Assembly (NCBI RefSeq): GCF_947503125.1
Contig: NZ_CANNCR010000003.1
Coordinates: 62,001-126,000, forward strand
DNA from: an uncultured Metabacillus sp.
GTDB lineage: Bacteria > Bacillota > Bacilli > Bacillales > Bacillaceae
Length of the DNA: 64,000 bases
Reading direction: 5' to 3'
Below the pieces are notes generated by a model. That model ran no database searches. It saw only the letters and a list, made by a program, of their open reading frames with translations, and was not told the origin of the DNA. Below, piece by piece: positions 1-9,060 of this stretch. Made by a program: the position numbers and the translations under genes. Positions within the stretch are counted from its first letter, which is position 1; each line of letters opens with the position of its first letter.

Positions 1-552
1 GACAATACATTTCGATTTTTAGGCTTAACATTTAAATCAATGAAAAGTGAACCAACTGTTGGAACACAAATATCCTCAAGTGTTGAGGCAAGTAATCGCA
101 ATGTTTCACTAGAGGATGCATTTGATTGGTCTAAGTATCCTGCAAAGAAGGTTGTTGCAACAGGGTACACAGCCGGTGTTGAGTCGACTGGAAAAAAAAC
201 CGATCATCCTAGCTATGGGATTACGTATTCAGGAGTAAAGGTTAAACGTGATTTATACTCAACTGTTGCAGCAGATATCAATGTGTTTCCTATAGGAACA
301 ATCTTATTTATTCCGGAGTATGGATACGGTGTTGTCGCTGATATTGGCGGGGCCATAAAGGGCAATCGATTAGACCTTTATTATGAGACAGTAGAAGATG
401 TATATAATAATTGGGGAAAGAAACAATTAGATGTATATGTCATCAAAATGGGCGATGGAACATTAACGGAAGAACAGTTGGAGCGTTTGAATAATGATGA
501 GTCGATGCAAGTTTTTAGACAAAAATATTTAAAGAATAAAACAAAGAGCTAG
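1..552 (+). CDS. yuiC: 3D-domain (YuiC-like) protein, 5' end outside window
   Basis: The reading frame is open from base 1, so the N-terminus lies upstream and the first internal Met (base 40) is probably not the start. The C-terminal half carries the 3D fold: a segment around [10 protein letters not shown], then VVADIGG and NRLDLYY, which supply the conserved aspartates of the domain. In the family this domain belongs to peptidoglycan-active (lytic transglycosylase or stationary-phase Rpf-like) enzymes, and B. subtilis YuiC is a secreted lytic transglycosylase. The neighbour yuiD supports the assignment. The end of the gene overlaps a bidirectional hairpin. Confidence 0.82.
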   Translation, partial: DNTFRFLGLTFKSMKSEPTVGTQISSSVEASNRNVSLEDAFDWSKYPAKKVVATGYTAGVESTGKKTDHPSYGITYSGVKVKRDLYSTVAADINVFPIGTILFIPEYGYGVVADIGGAIKGNRLDLYYETVEDVYNNWGKKQLDVYVIKMGDGTLTEEQLERLNNDESMQVFRQKYLKNKTKS

Positions 553-574
553 CAGCATTCCTCTAGCTCTTTGT
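543..574. terminator. Bidirectional terminator between yuiC and the BtuF-like gene
   Basis: A perfect 10-bp stem (AAAGAGCTAG / CTAGCTCTTT) with a 10-nt loop sits exactly between two convergent stop codons. T-runs follow in the + direction and A-runs precede it. Confidence 0.75.
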
Positions 575-1363
575 TTCAGTTGGCTTTGGAAACAAAGCGG
601 GATGTAAAAGATGGGCAAGCTGTTTTAATCCCTCTATCAAACGTGGTGAAGGTCTGCAAAAAAGTGATTCTTCTAGTAAATGGATGTGGTCATTTTTCAC
701 AGCCTCAAGGTTTGCAGCATGCTCCCTTTTTAGTACATGCTCCCGCTTCATTCTTGATTGCTTTACACCTACCCATGATAAGCAAATATGCTCGGGATTT
801 CGATTGTATACATCTTCCCAGGTTGTTTTCACACTTGCAAGCTCAACATCATCAAAAATGTTCTTTGCCCCGGCTAATTGGCTAAGCTCAGTAAGCCAGT
901 TGATTTTCCCGGGAGTAAAGATAGGATTTGGCCACCATTCGAAATAAACAGTTTTAGGCTTTTCAATAGTTGCAGCGATTTGCCGATATGTATCAAGAGT
1001 GTGTTGATAGTCTTTAATAGCATGTGAGGTTTCTTTTTCTTTTCCCATCAAGTTTCCGAGTGTTTTTAGGTTTTCGGCAATATCTTGGAAGGATTGGGGA
1101 TGAAACACAATATGAGGAATGTTTCGGTTTATTAATTCATCCACATTTTTCTCCATTCCAGGGACACTTAATGAGGCAAGCACTAAGTCAGGCTTATATG
1201 TCTCTAATAAATCGATATTAATGGAGAGGTCAGGCCCTAGCCGCGGCAGGTGGGAAATCTCCTGCGGCCAATCGGAATAATCATCCAGTGCAACAAGGTG
1301 ATCGGTTAATCCGAGATAAGCGACAAGCTCTGTATTGCTTGGACAAATCGAAATAAGTCTCAT
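563..1363 (-). CDS. BtuF/TroA-like substrate-binding-fold protein, probably cytosolic
   Basis: This 266-aa protein has the periplasmic-binding fold of BtuF/FepB-type proteins: MRLISICPSNTELVAYLG at the N-terminus, then RLGPDLSINIDLLETYKPDLVLAS and a late EESLFCRPSPRLIEGL segment. Full-length relatives are annotated as cobalamin-binding proteins. It starts directly with the domain and shows neither a signal peptide nor a lipobox, so export is unlikely. No ABC permease or ATPase is adjacent. It overlaps the yuiD stop by 4 nt (ATGA), so the two are co-transcribed and probably translationally coupled. Ligand and role are unknown; cobalamin binding is only a family-level guess. Confidence 0.7.
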   Translation of the reverse strand: MRLISICPSNTELVAYLGLTDHLVALDDYSDWPQEISHLPRLGPDLSINIDLLETYKPDLVLASLSVPGMEKNVDELINRNIPHIVFHPQSFQDIAENLKTLGNLMGKEKETSHAIKDYQHTLDTYRQIAATIEKPKTVYFEWWPNPIFTPGKINWLTELSQLAGAKNIFDDVELASVKTTWEDVYNRNPEHICLSWVGVKQSRMKREHVLKREHAANLEAVKNDHIHLLEESLFCRPSPRLIEGLKQLAHLLHPALFPKPTETKS

Positions 1364-1845
1364 TGTAATCCTCCTACAACAAAGTATAAAAATAGAGTGA
1401 GAAGTATTCCAGTTAATCCGCCGAAGAACACTTCAATTGGCTGATGGCCTAGCAGCTCTTTTAATTTTTTTTGTTTATCCTGCTCCGCTTTTTTAGGCCA
1501 AACCTTTGCTTCCTCAACAAAACGATTAAAATCAAGCACAAGCTGGTTTAAAACCGTTGCCTGTTCTCCAGCATGTCTTCTCACGCCTGTTGCATCAAAC
1601 ATGGTAATAATGGCAAACACTGCTGAAACGGCAAAAATGGAGGAGTCAAGTCCATGATCAAGTGCAACCCCGGTAGATAAAGCTGTAACCGCTGCTGAAT
1701 GTGAGCTGGGCATCCCGCCTGTACTTGTTAGGAGGGACCAATCCAATTGTCGTGTAGCGATGAATTGAATAGGCACTTTGATAAATTGGGCAAAAAATAT
1801 TGCTGCTAATGAGGAAAGTAAAGGAAAATTATAAAGTAAATCCAA
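1360..1845 (-). CDS. yuiD: YuiD-like PAP2/DivPAP membrane phosphatase-family protein
   Basis: I chose the TTG at 1845 as start because GAAAGGGG lies 7 nt upstream and the product (161 aa) then begins MDLLYNFPLL like its B. subtilis relative; the upstream ATG at 1896 has no such site. GGMPSSHS (residues 43-50) and GVRRHAGEQA are the signature of the divergent PAP2 (DivPAP) family. Three or four hydrophobic segments make it an integral membrane protein. Its substrate is not established; lipid-phosphate hydrolysis would be a family inference. It is the first gene of a two-gene operon with the BtuF-like gene. Confidence 0.85.
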   Translation of the reverse strand: MDLLYNFPLLSSLAAIFFAQFIKVPIQFIATRQLDWSLLTSTGGMPSSHSAAVTALSTGVALDHGLDSSIFAVSAVFAIITMFDATGVRRHAGEQATVLNQLVLDFNRFVEEAKVWPKKAEQDKQKKLKELLGHQPIEVFFGGLTGILLTLFLYFVVGGLQ

Positions 1846-2049
1846 GTGTATACCCCTTTCATAGATGTACAGAAAACCGCCATGATTAATTTTCACGTTT
1901 GTTTTTGATATGCTTACATAGAGTCTGACTGCTACGTTTTGTATACTAGTAGAGTATCATCAATCGATCGTTCTGCAAAAGATTTCCTTCATTATAGCAC
2001 ATCTTAAAAATGTTCGATCGTATTTATCATGAATTCGGAGGTGCCGCAT

Positions 2050-3549
2050 TTGTTTAAGGTACATAATAAATTAGAACTTAATAAAATGAATGAAACACTT
2101 ATCATTGGTATGTTTCAGCAAAACAGGAAATTATCAGGACTTGCTGCTGAACTGGATCAGCTACTAGATGGGCAAATCACTGAATTGATGAAAGAAGGAG
2201 ATCTGTCCACAAAGCAGAAATCGATTACTAAATTACATACCCTCGGAAGACTGGGAATCAAACGCATCTTTTTTGTTGGATTAGGAAAGGAATTGACATT
2301 TGCTGATGGAAGAGAAGTGTTTGGAAAACTGTTCAAGACTGTTCAACAAGCAAAATTACAAGATGTCACCATTGCTTTAGACACATTTGTAACAGAAGAT
2401 TTTGACCGCAGTGAAGCTGCCTATACACTGGCAGAAGCATTTGCGTTATCTACTTATAAAATTGTCGATTATAAGCAAAAATCCAATGAGCCTGAGAAAA
2501 ATATAGAAACGATCAATGTTGTGATTGATGGGGAAGAGCTGGACGAAATAAAAACAGCATTAGAAGTCGGCTATGCTTTCGGAAATGGAACTAACAGTGC
2601 AAGAACGTTAACAAACATGCCGCCTAATCTTTTAACAGCAACGGAATTAGCAAACTATGCAATAGAGTTAGCAAACAAATATCAATTTGAGTATGAAGTG
2701 CTTGAGAAGGAAGAAATGGAAAGACTTGGCATGGGGGCTCTGCTGGCTGTCAACCAAGGGTCTGAAGAACCGCCAAAGATGATTGTTCTGAAATATCAAG
2801 GAAAAGACGACTGGACAGATGTTATCGGCTTAGTTGGTAAAGGGATTACCTATGATACGGGCGGCTATTCGATTAAGCCGAAAGCTGGCATCGTCGGGAT
2901 GAAAACAGATATGGGCGGTGCTGCTGCTGTGTTGGGGGCAATGGAGATCATAGGTGAGATCAGACCTGAACAAAATGTTGTAGCTGTTATTCCTTCAACA
3001 GATAATATGATTAGCGGCAAAGCATTTAAGCCGGACGATGTTATTGTATCTTTAAGTGGAAAAACGATTGAGGTATTAAATACGGATGCAGAAGGCAGAT
3101 TAGCCCTTGCTGACGGAATAACGTATGCTAAGCACCATGGTGCCAATTATTTAGTGGATGTTTCAACCTTAACCGGCGGTGTCATCATTGCATTAGGAAA
3201 CGATACAACTGGCGCTATGACAAATAATGAACAATTATTTGAACAAGTTTTGCAAGCCTCTCATGAATGTGTAGAGCCAATTTGGCGCCTGCCGATTACA
3301 GAAAAAGATAAAAAACGTGTTCGTAACAGCAAGATGGCTGACCTAAATAATTCACCAGGCCGAGAAGGACATGCAATAATGGCCGGAACTTTCTTAGGCG
3401 AGTTCGCGGAAAATACGCCATGGGTGCACCTGGATATCGCCGGAACAGCTACCACATCAAAGGAAACTGACCTTGGCCCTTCAGGAGCAACTGGTGTAAT
3501 GGCAAGAACGTTAGCAGCGTTTGTTGAACGCTTTGAAACAGGAGAGTAA
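2050..3549 (+). CDS. pepA: Leucyl aminopeptidase, M17 family
   Basis: A cytosolic, two-metal M17 aminopeptidase that releases N-terminal residues from peptides (YuiE in B. subtilis). The TTG at 2050 is preferred: GGAGGTG ends 6 nt upstream, and it gives 499 aa, the usual family length. The ATG at 2029 would place that site inside the coding region. The catalytic domain shows the metal and active-site segments [21 protein letters not shown] and the signature NTDAEGRL (about residues 344-351). The N-terminal domain is divergent, as is normal. It is monocistronic, with its own terminator. Confidence 0.95.
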   Translation: MFKVHNKLELNKMNETLIIGMFQQNRKLSGLAAELDQLLDGQITELMKEGDLSTKQKSITKLHTLGRLGIKRIFFVGLGKELTFADGREVFGKLFKTVQQAKLQDVTIALDTFVTEDFDRSEAAYTLAEAFALSTYKIVDYKQKSNEPEKNIETINVVIDGEELDEIKTALEVGYAFGNGTNSARTLTNMPPNLLTATELANYAIELANKYQFEYEVLEKEEMERLGMGALLAVNQGSEEPPKMIVLKYQGKDDWTDVIGLVGKGITYDTGGYSIKPKAGIVGMKTDMGGAAAVLGAMEIIGEIRPEQNVVAVIPSTDNMISGKAFKPDDVIVSLSGKTIEVLNTDAEGRLALADGITYAKHHGANYLVDVSTLTGGVIIALGNDTTGAMTNNEQLFEQVLQASHECVEPIWRLPITEKDKKRVRNSKMADLNNSPGREGHAIMAGTFLGEFAENTPWVHLDIAGTATTSKETDLGPSGATGVMARTLAAFVERFETGE

Positions 3550-3550
3550 A

Positions 3551-3577
3551 AAATCGGCCGTAATGGCCGATTTTTTT
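3551..3577 (+). terminator. Rho-independent terminator of pepA
   Basis: A 9-bp stem (AAATCGGCC / GGCCGATTT) with a 5-nt loop is followed directly by T7. Confidence 0.9.
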
Positions 3578-3847
3578 GAATCTATAATAATTGCTTGAAA
3601 GAATCGTAAAGTTGCTAGAATAAATGAAAAGTTTGCAAGAAAAGGTAAGCTTTTTCGAAAAAAATCTCCACACTAAAATTTTTCATTATACTTCTAAAAG
3701 CTTAGAAAATGTCTCTCTTTTACTTTAGTCTGCTAATTAGATAAATTTCTTAGTTGACACGATAAAAAAGGTTGTGATAAATTTAGTTCTGTTGTTTTTA
3801 TTTCTCTACCATATTAGTAAACTAAAGGATTTTTGGAGGTTTTATTG

Positions 3848-5182
3848 GTGAATGCTGTTGTAATAGCTGTCATTGTGATGCTCATATTGAGCTTATTAAG
3901 AATAAATGTGGTGTTCGCCCTTATTGTTGGCTCCTTTGTTGGCGGGTTAACAGGCGGGTTGGACGTGGCTACAACGATCGAAACCTTTACTAGTGGTTTA
4001 GGCGCGAATGCAACGGTTGCTCTTAGCTATGCCTTATTAGGAGCATTTGCTGTTGCGATTTCAAAAACAGGGCTGCCAGATGCGATGGTTGCAAGTGCGA
4101 TCAAGCTTGTCGGTCGTGAAGGGGAGACAAACCGAAAAACTCTTTCTAAGGTACTTATCGTTTTCATGATTTTAATCATGGCGATCCTTTCACAAAATGT
4201 GATCCCTGTCCATATTGCCTTTATTCCAGTCCTTATCCCACCGTTATTAAAGGTGTTTAATGAGCTCCAATTGGATCGTAGATTAATTGCATCTGTCTTA
4301 ACATTTGGATTAATTACACCTTATATGTTTTTACCAGTTGGATTTGGCGCGATCTTCCATGGAATTATGCAGCAAAACATGGAGGAAAGCGGCTTAACTG
4401 TATCTTTGGCAGATATTCCAACGGCTATGGCTATTCCTGCGATTGGAATGGTTGTTGGACTTTTGGTAGCGGTATTCTTCTCTTATCGTAAAAAAAGATT
4501 GTATGAAACTCGTGAACGATCAGGCCAAGAAATCACTCAACCATATACGAAAAAATCTCTCATTGTTGCAGTTGTTTCAATCATTGCCTCTCTTTCTGTT
4601 CAGCTTTTTCTTTCCCAAAAGCTTGAAGTTGACGGAATGATTTTTGGCGCCTTAGCCGGTTTAATTGTTTTGTATATCGGGGGTACTCTTAAACGTAAAG
4701 AGGCGGATGTTGTTGTGACAAATGGAATAAAGATGATGGCATTTATTGGATTTGTCATGATGACTGCTTCCGGCTTTGCTAGTGTTTTAAATGAAACAGG
4801 TCATGTTGAACAGCTAGTAGAAGACTCCGTAACGATTATTAATGGCAGTCAGGCAATTGGTGCGTTATTAATGCTTATCGTCGGTTTACTTGTCACAATG
4901 GGAATTGGTTCTTCTTTTTCAACGATTACGATCATTACGACCATCTTTGTTCCATTATGTTTGGAGCTGGGCTTTAGCCCTATGGCAACAATTGCTATTG
5001 TTGGGACAGCAGGTGCTTTAGGTGATGCAGGCTCCCCTGCGTCTGATAGTACGCTTGGGCCAACCTCAGGCTTATCTGCTGATGGGAACCATAATCACAT
5101 ATGGGATACATGTGTTCCGACATTTATTCACTATAATATCCCGTTGATTATCTTTGGCTGGATTGCAGCACTTATTCTATAA
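3848..5182 (+). CDS. yuiF: YuiF-family transporter (NhaC-like)
   Basis: A 444-aa polytopic membrane protein with about 11-12 hydrophobic segments. The GTG at 3848 fits best: TTTTGGAGG ends 8 nt upstream and the N-terminus becomes MNAVVIAVIV. The longer frame from the TTG at 3833 would overlap the ribosome site. Conserved-looking segments include SQNVIPVHIAFIPVLIPPLL and a late GDAGSPASDSTLGPTSGL loop containing several polar residues. The family is annotated as a Na+/H+ antiporter or amino-acid (possibly histidine) transporter. The substrate cannot be read from sequence. Confidence 0.82.
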   Translation: MNAVVIAVIVMLILSLLRINVVFALIVGSFVGGLTGGLDVATTIETFTSGLGANATVALSYALLGAFAVAISKTGLPDAMVASAIKLVGREGETNRKTLSKVLIVFMILIMAILSQNVIPVHIAFIPVLIPPLLKVFNELQLDRRLIASVLTFGLITPYMFLPVGFGAIFHGIMQQNMEESGLTVSLADIPTAMAIPAIGMVVGLLVAVFFSYRKKRLYETRERSGQEITQPYTKKSLIVAVVSIIASLSVQLFLSQKLEVDGMIFGALAGLIVLYIGGTLKRKEADVVVTNGIKMMAFIGFVMMTASGFASVLNETGHVEQLVEDSVTIINGSQAIGALLMLIVGLLVTMGIGSSFSTITIITTIFVPLCLELGFSPMATIAIVGTAGALGDAGSPASDSTLGPTSGLSADGNHNHIWDTCVPTFIHYNIPLIIFGWIAALIL

Positions 5183-5193
5183 AAAACAAAAAA

Positions 5194-5246
5194 GGCTGAT
5201 GCTGTCGCAAAAGGGTTAACCTTTTTTTAAACAGCATCAGCTTTTT
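5194..5246 (+). terminator. Terminator of yuiF
   Basis: A long stem (GCTGATGCTGT / ACAGCATCAGC) encloses a smaller AAGGGTT-AACCTTT hairpin and is followed by TTTTT. Confidence 0.88.
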
Positions 5247-5250
5247 CATT

Positions 5251-5403
5251 TTATCTAATATGTTTAATTCTCTCCAGTAACTCCTCGTCATCCCATTCTA
5301 GTATTGTTTCTGCTAGCTCAGGATGTTTTTCTAGCATTTCTTTTTCAAGCTGTTCTCTTTCATTTATATTTAAAAAATATTTTTTAACCACGATTGTTTT
5401 CAT
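5251..5403 (-). CDS. Small hypothetical protein, 50 aa
   Basis: A short frame reads MKTIVVKKYF...LLERIKHIR. GAGGGTG lies about 8 nt before the ATG. The product is highly charged (many Glu/Lys), has no membrane segment and is predicted helical. It sits convergent to yuiF and shares its terminator region. I recognise no family. The strong ribosome site and clean composition make it more likely real than not. Confidence 0.55.
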   Translation of the reverse strand: MKTIVVKKYFLNINEREQLEKEMLEKHPELAETILEWDDEELLERIKHIR

Positions 5404-5585
5404 TACATTCACACCCTCTTCATGTACTCTACTATTTTTATGGTCAAAACTAGTATCAATTATACCTTTAAAATGGAAAAATAGTAAAAAAGTACGATTG
5501 TGGGAAATTTCGACAATTCTTTCTCTTGTCTACTTTGTTTTTAACGTTGTATCATGAAGATATCCTAATTTTTAGGAGGAATTTC

Positions 5586-6134
5586 ATGAGCTGGATAAAG
5601 GAACATAGGCTTATTGTGACATGTATGATTGTCTTCGCTATTTGTTTAGGGGGATTAGGCATTATTTTAGTAGATATGATTGATCAAAAAGCTGTCTCAT
5701 CTTCTACACAAGCCTCATCAACAAAGGATCATGCGGCTTCAGCTCCGTCAACTTCTGAACAAGTAAATGTGGAAGCGGTAACAGAAAACCCTTTTGATCA
5801 TGGAAATTCAAGCTTAACAGAGGATGAGCTCCTTAATTATATGCATGGCATGTCCCATCAAAAGGTTGAAGCTGAAGAAAAATGGATTCATTATGAAATG
5901 ACTGAGGAACGAATTGGATTTTTACTAACTATTGTTGAGAATGGAAGCTTTAAAAATGAGGATCTCTATTTAGACATTCTAAATCGCTGGGCTGAGGGCG
6001 ACTTCACTCAGGCAGATAAGGACCATAATGCGATTTGGAATTTGCAAGGTGGAACGATTGGAAAGGCGACAGGAGTTTTGTCTCCTGAGGAAGAACAGCA
6101 ATATTTAGAGGATTATAAGAGTAGTATAAAATAG
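5586..6134 (+). CDS. Membrane-anchored hypothetical protein, DUF6241-like
   Basis: The start at 5586 is fixed by AGGAGGA 5 nt upstream; the TTG at 5526 lacks a site. The 182-aa product has a single N-terminal membrane anchor (about residues 9-31), a Ser/Thr/Ala-rich linker, then a soluble domain starting ENPFDHGNSSLTEDELLNYM and including ILNRWAEGDF and DKDHNAIWNLQGGTIGKATG. This domain resembles the Bacillaceae family DUF6241 from memory. The topology suggests an extracytoplasmic domain. Function unknown. Confidence 0.72.
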   Translation: MSWIKEHRLIVTCMIVFAICLGGLGIILVDMIDQKAVSSSTQASSTKDHAASAPSTSEQVNVEAVTENPFDHGNSSLTEDELLNYMHGMSHQKVEAEEKWIHYEMTEERIGFLLTIVENGSFKNEDLYLDILNRWAEGDFTQADKDHNAIWNLQGGTIGKATGVLSPEEEQQYLEDYKSSIK

Positions 6135-6137
6135 TGA

Positions 6138-6164
6138 AGACAGCCTTGGCTGTCTTCTTATTGT
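6138..6164 (+). terminator. Terminator of the DUF6241-like gene
   Basis: A 10-bp perfect stem (GAAGACAGCC / GGCTGTCTTC) with a 2-nt loop, followed by TTATTGTT. Confidence 0.7.
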
Positions 6165-6173
6165 TATACTATC

Positions 6174-6336
6174 AGAATTTATATATTTTCTTAACCATAG
6201 CTTGCGTTTCTGAATCTAGCTCCAGGCGCCATCGGCTCGAGGTCATAAGTCAAACAGGAATTGAAGGTAAAGAACACCTTCTATTCCTGTTGCCTTATGC
6301 TTGTCGCCGATAGGCAGGCGCCTTGCGCTTTTTTTA
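6174..6336. repeat. Dispersed structured repeat R1, copy 1
   Basis: Begins AGAATTTATATATTTTCTTAAC, then CTAGCTCCAGGCGCC. A central hairpin (CAGGAAT..GAAGGT / ACCTTC..ATTCCTG) follows, and the element ends GGCGCCTTGCGCTTTTTT. The terminal GGCGC / GCGCC halves can pair to close a branched hairpin. The same element recurs near 41.1, 50.3, 50.5, 56.7, 56.9 and 60.9 kb. Its T-rich end abuts the bioY stop codon. Confidence 0.88.
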
Positions 6337-6921
6337 TGCAGCGATTCGCCTTTGTGCTGCCTTCGTCACAGCAAAATAAATTCTCGGGGCAATAAGTGCG
6401 CCTAAAATGGTAAGTGATGCGTCCTTGACAATAAACCATGCCATAACTCCCCAAGCAGCTCCATAAGACATTGGTGCGTTCATCCAAACATTTAAAGCAA
6501 GCCACATATAGGTTGTACCTATTACATAAATAAGGGCAATTCCCACAAAGGATGCCGTAAAAAATGTTGCCTGCTTTTTCTCCTTGCTTAGCTCAATGAC
6601 TTTGCCAACAGCATATGCACTAATAATATAGGAAAGAATAAATCCGCCAGTACTGCCAAAAATAACGCCGATCCCGCCGCTGAATTGAGCAAAAACAGGG
6701 GCGCCTGCAATCCCTATTAACGCATAAATCGTCATTGATAATGCGCCCAGCCTGCTCCCTAATAGGAGACCTGCCAAAATACAGAAAAACGGCTGCATCG
6801 ATAAAGGAACATTTGCAATTTGAAGAAATGGCGCCCAGGATGTAATATTAGCACCAACAGCCATTAAAGCAGCAAACATTCCAACCAATGTTATATCATA
6901 TGTAGTTAATTTTCTTTTCAT
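6334..6921 (-). CDS. bioY: BioY, biotin transporter S component
   Basis: A 195-aa integral membrane protein with about six hydrophobic segments and the BioY pattern: MFAALMAVGANITSWAPFLQ, PLSMQPFFCILAGLLLGSRLGALSM, and GVIFGSTGGFILSYI. It is the biotin-binding S unit of an ECF transporter; the energising EcfA/EcfT genes are not in this window, consistent with a shared ECF module. B. subtilis calls it yuiG and places it under BirA control. A BirA-box-like inverted repeat lies in the divergent region upstream. Confidence 0.93.
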   Translation of the reverse strand: MKRKLTTYDITLVGMFAALMAVGANITSWAPFLQIANVPLSMQPFFCILAGLLLGSRLGALSMTIYALIGIAGAPVFAQFSGGIGVIFGSTGGFILSYIISAYAVGKVIELSKEKKQATFFTASFVGIALIYVIGTTYMWLALNVWMNAPMSYGAAWGVMAWFIVKDASLTILGALIAPRIYFAVTKAAQRRIAA

Positions 6922-6979
6922 CGTGATCCCCCTTACATGTTAAGATCTCTTAAAGAAAGAATAATCGAGGATAATTAGT

Positions 6980-7010
6980 GTGTCAACTTATTTTTGGTTA
7001 TGGTTAACTA
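6980..7010. promoter_or_regulatory. Candidate BirA operator between bioY and yuiH
   Basis: GTGTCAAC and GGTTAACTA form an imperfect inverted repeat with about 14 nt between the half-sites, in the gap between bioY and yuiH. BirA boxes in Firmicutes are spaced GTTAAC dyads and bioY is a known target. The left half is degenerate, so this is tentative. Confidence 0.4.
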
Positions 7011-7031
7011 AAGAGGAGGGTATAAGTAAAA

Positions 7032-7631
7032 ATGTATTTTGGGAAAAAGCGAAAAACACATTCATCAGACCGAGTACCGCCGAATCAAAATGTAACCACC
7101 AAGCTGCCGGTACTGCATGCCGGGAATGTCCCCTATTATGAAGATATCTCGAAATGGAATTTGCAAATCTATGGTTTAGTAGAAAATCCGAAGCTTTATA
7201 CTCTTGATGATATCATGACATTATTTCCGCAGGTCGACCTTTCTAATGATATTCACTGTGTAACAGGCTGGTCAAAGCTTGATGCCAGCTGGAAAGGAGT
7301 TCGTACACAGGACATCGTAAAGGACATAAACATTAAGGAAAATGCCCATTATGTCATTTTACATGCTGAAGAAGGTTGGACAACCAATCTGTCCATTGAA
7401 GATTTCTTAAAAGAAACCAGTCTGCTCGCCCATTCGTTTAATAATGAACCGCTAACACCAGAGCATGGATTTCCGCTGCGAGGCGTATTCCCGCATCTCT
7501 ACTTTTGGAAAAGTGTGAAATGGCTCCGCGGGATTCAGTTTACCGAACAAAATCATCCAGGCTTTTGGGAGCGGAACGGGTATCATATGAAGGGGAATCC
7601 TTGGAAGGAGGAGAGATATAGTTTTGATTAG
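7032..7631 (+). CDS. yuiH: YuiH, sulfite-oxidase-fold molybdopterin oxidoreductase
   Basis: The 199-aa protein contains the molybdopterin-binding domain of the sulfite oxidase/MsrP superfamily. The key segment is DIHCVTGWSKLDASWKGV, where the Cys is the expected Mo ligand. HGFPLRGVFPHLYFWKSVKWLRGI then matches the conserved cofactor-binding region. No twin-arginine or other signal peptide is present, so it is probably cytoplasmic. It has an AGAGGAGGG site about 10 nt before the ATG. Its physiological substrate is unknown. Confidence 0.88.
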   Translation: MYFGKKRKTHSSDRVPPNQNVTTKLPVLHAGNVPYYEDISKWNLQIYGLVENPKLYTLDDIMTLFPQVDLSNDIHCVTGWSKLDASWKGVRTQDIVKDINIKENAHYVILHAEEGWTTNLSIEDFLKETSLLAHSFNNEPLTPEHGFPLRGVFPHLYFWKSVKWLRGIQFTEQNHPGFWERNGYHMKGNPWKEERYSFD

Positions 7632-7803
7632 AGAAAAACCTTCACGTGTCAAAATACGATCATTTGAGGACTTTTAAGGCTTTGAGCTTTTCAAGGTCTT
7701 TTTCCTTTTATACCATCCCAAATTAAGATGGCTGAACAAGTTCCTAGTAATAAATGGTAAAATCATAATAGGAACTGAACTTAAATAATGGGGGGAATTA
7801 TTT

Positions 7804-8679
7804 GTGAAAGCAGTTAAGGTTTATCATTATGATGCATTTAGTAATCAACCAAATAAAGGGAATCCAGCAGGTGTTGTTTTCAAAGGAGAGGATCTTACCG
7901 ATGAGGAAATGCAAGAGATTGCTTTAAAAGTAGGTTTCAATGAAACTTCTTTTCCGGTTAAATCTGCTATCGCTGACTTTGGAATTCGCTATTTTACCCC
8001 AGGGCATGAAATGAATTTATGCGGGCACGCAACAATGGCAACTGTGTTTGCGTTAAAAATGAACGGATTATTAGGTGATAAAACAGATTTTACCATTGAA
8101 ACAAAAGCAGGTGTTTTACCAATAAAGATTAGGTCAACTCCTAAAACATCCATCACGATGAAACAAGCTTCACCACAATTTAAAGAATTTAACGGTTCAA
8201 AGGAAGATTTAGCTAACTCAATCGGGTTAACAATAGAGGATCTTGCTGGTGAATTCCCTATTCTTTATGGTAGTACAGGTACTTGGACCCTATTAATTCC
8301 AATAAACACACTTGATTCCTTTAAAAAAATGAAACCAAATAATAAGCTATTTCCAACTATTTTAAAAGAAATGCCAAATGCATCTATTCATCCGTTTTGT
8401 TTAGAAACCTATGACCCTAACGCAGATATGCATGCTAGGCACTTTTCATCACCTTACTCCGGGACGATCGAGGATGCAGTTACGGGAACTGCTTCAGGGG
8501 TAATGGGAGCATATTATGCAACATACATAAACTCCGATTTTGAAAAATCTCTAAATCTTGTAGTTGAACAAGGTCATGAAATCGGAAAGGACGGCCGGGT
8601 TATGGTACAGGTCTTAAAAAACAATGACAATTATGATATCGAGATTACGGGAAATGCAGTATATGTTAAGGAGTTTTAA
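7804..8679 (+). CDS. PhzF-family isomerase/epimerase
   Basis: The 291-aa product has the duplicated PhzF fold (diaminopimelate-epimerase-like). [21 protein letters not shown] opens it. FNETSFPV contains the catalytic-type Glu, [15 protein letters not shown] is the glycine-rich motif, and [15 protein letters not shown] is the C-terminal equivalent. The start is the GTG at 7804, following GGGGGAATTATTT. Many Bacillus PhzF homologues act on unknown substrates; nothing here suggests phenazine synthesis. It stands alone, ahead of a methyltransferase remnant. Confidence 0.88.
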   Translation: MKAVKVYHYDAFSNQPNKGNPAGVVFKGEDLTDEEMQEIALKVGFNETSFPVKSAIADFGIRYFTPGHEMNLCGHATMATVFALKMNGLLGDKTDFTIETKAGVLPIKIRSTPKTSITMKQASPQFKEFNGSKEDLANSIGLTIEDLAGEFPILYGSTGTWTLLIPINTLDSFKKMKPNNKLFPTILKEMPNASIHPFCLETYDPNADMHARHFSSPYSGTIEDAVTGTASGVMGAYYATYINSDFEKSLNLVVEQGHEIGKDGRVMVQVLKNNDNYDIEITGNAVYVKEF

Positions 8680-8765
8680 GTGGTTCTGTAGAAGAGGAAT
8701 AAGCTCCTAAAATAGCTGTTGGTTTCGTTTTAGGTGGCAATCTTACTAATAGGAGATGATAGAGG

Positions 8766-9012
8766 ATGAAGCAAAACAAGTATGATGATGTAACTTTCTT
8801 TGCTAAATATGAAAAAATGCCACGTTCAGTAAAGGGACTTGAAGGTGCAGGCGAATGGCATGTCAACCTATGTAAATACCTTAATTAATGCCGGTTTTCG
8901 TATCAATGCAGTCAAGGAACCAACTCCTTCTGATGAAATGTTAAAGAAGTACCCTGATATGAAAGATGAACTCCGGAGACCGATGTTTTTAATGATCTCA
9001 GCTGAAAAGTGA
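8766..9012 (+). pseudogene. Class I SAM methyltransferase, internally deleted and frameshifted
   Basis: The 5' part reads MKQNKYDDVTFFAKYEKMPRS followed by KGLEGAGEWH, the standard start of a Bacillus SAM methyltransferase. The frame then dies after a few codons. In another frame, directly after, come MSTYVNTLINAGFRINAVKE and DELRRPMFLMISAEK*, the C-terminus of the same family. The SAM-binding core, roughly 150-170 residues by comparison with full-length relatives, is missing. A ribosome site (AGGAG) still precedes the ATG. The protein cannot be active as encoded. Confidence 0.82.
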
Positions 9013-9060
9013 AAATTTAGTTTGTGCGTTCCTGCAAGAAGTAGGGACGTTTTTCTGATT

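Noticed and set aside
571-1221. Plus-strand ORFs opposite the BtuF-like gene
   Set aside because: Antisense shadows of a well-supported minus-strand gene; no ribosome sites, unlikely composition.
6281-6505. Minus-strand ORF overlapping the end of bioY and R1 copy 1
   Set aside because: Out-of-frame shadow of bioY continuing into a repeat.
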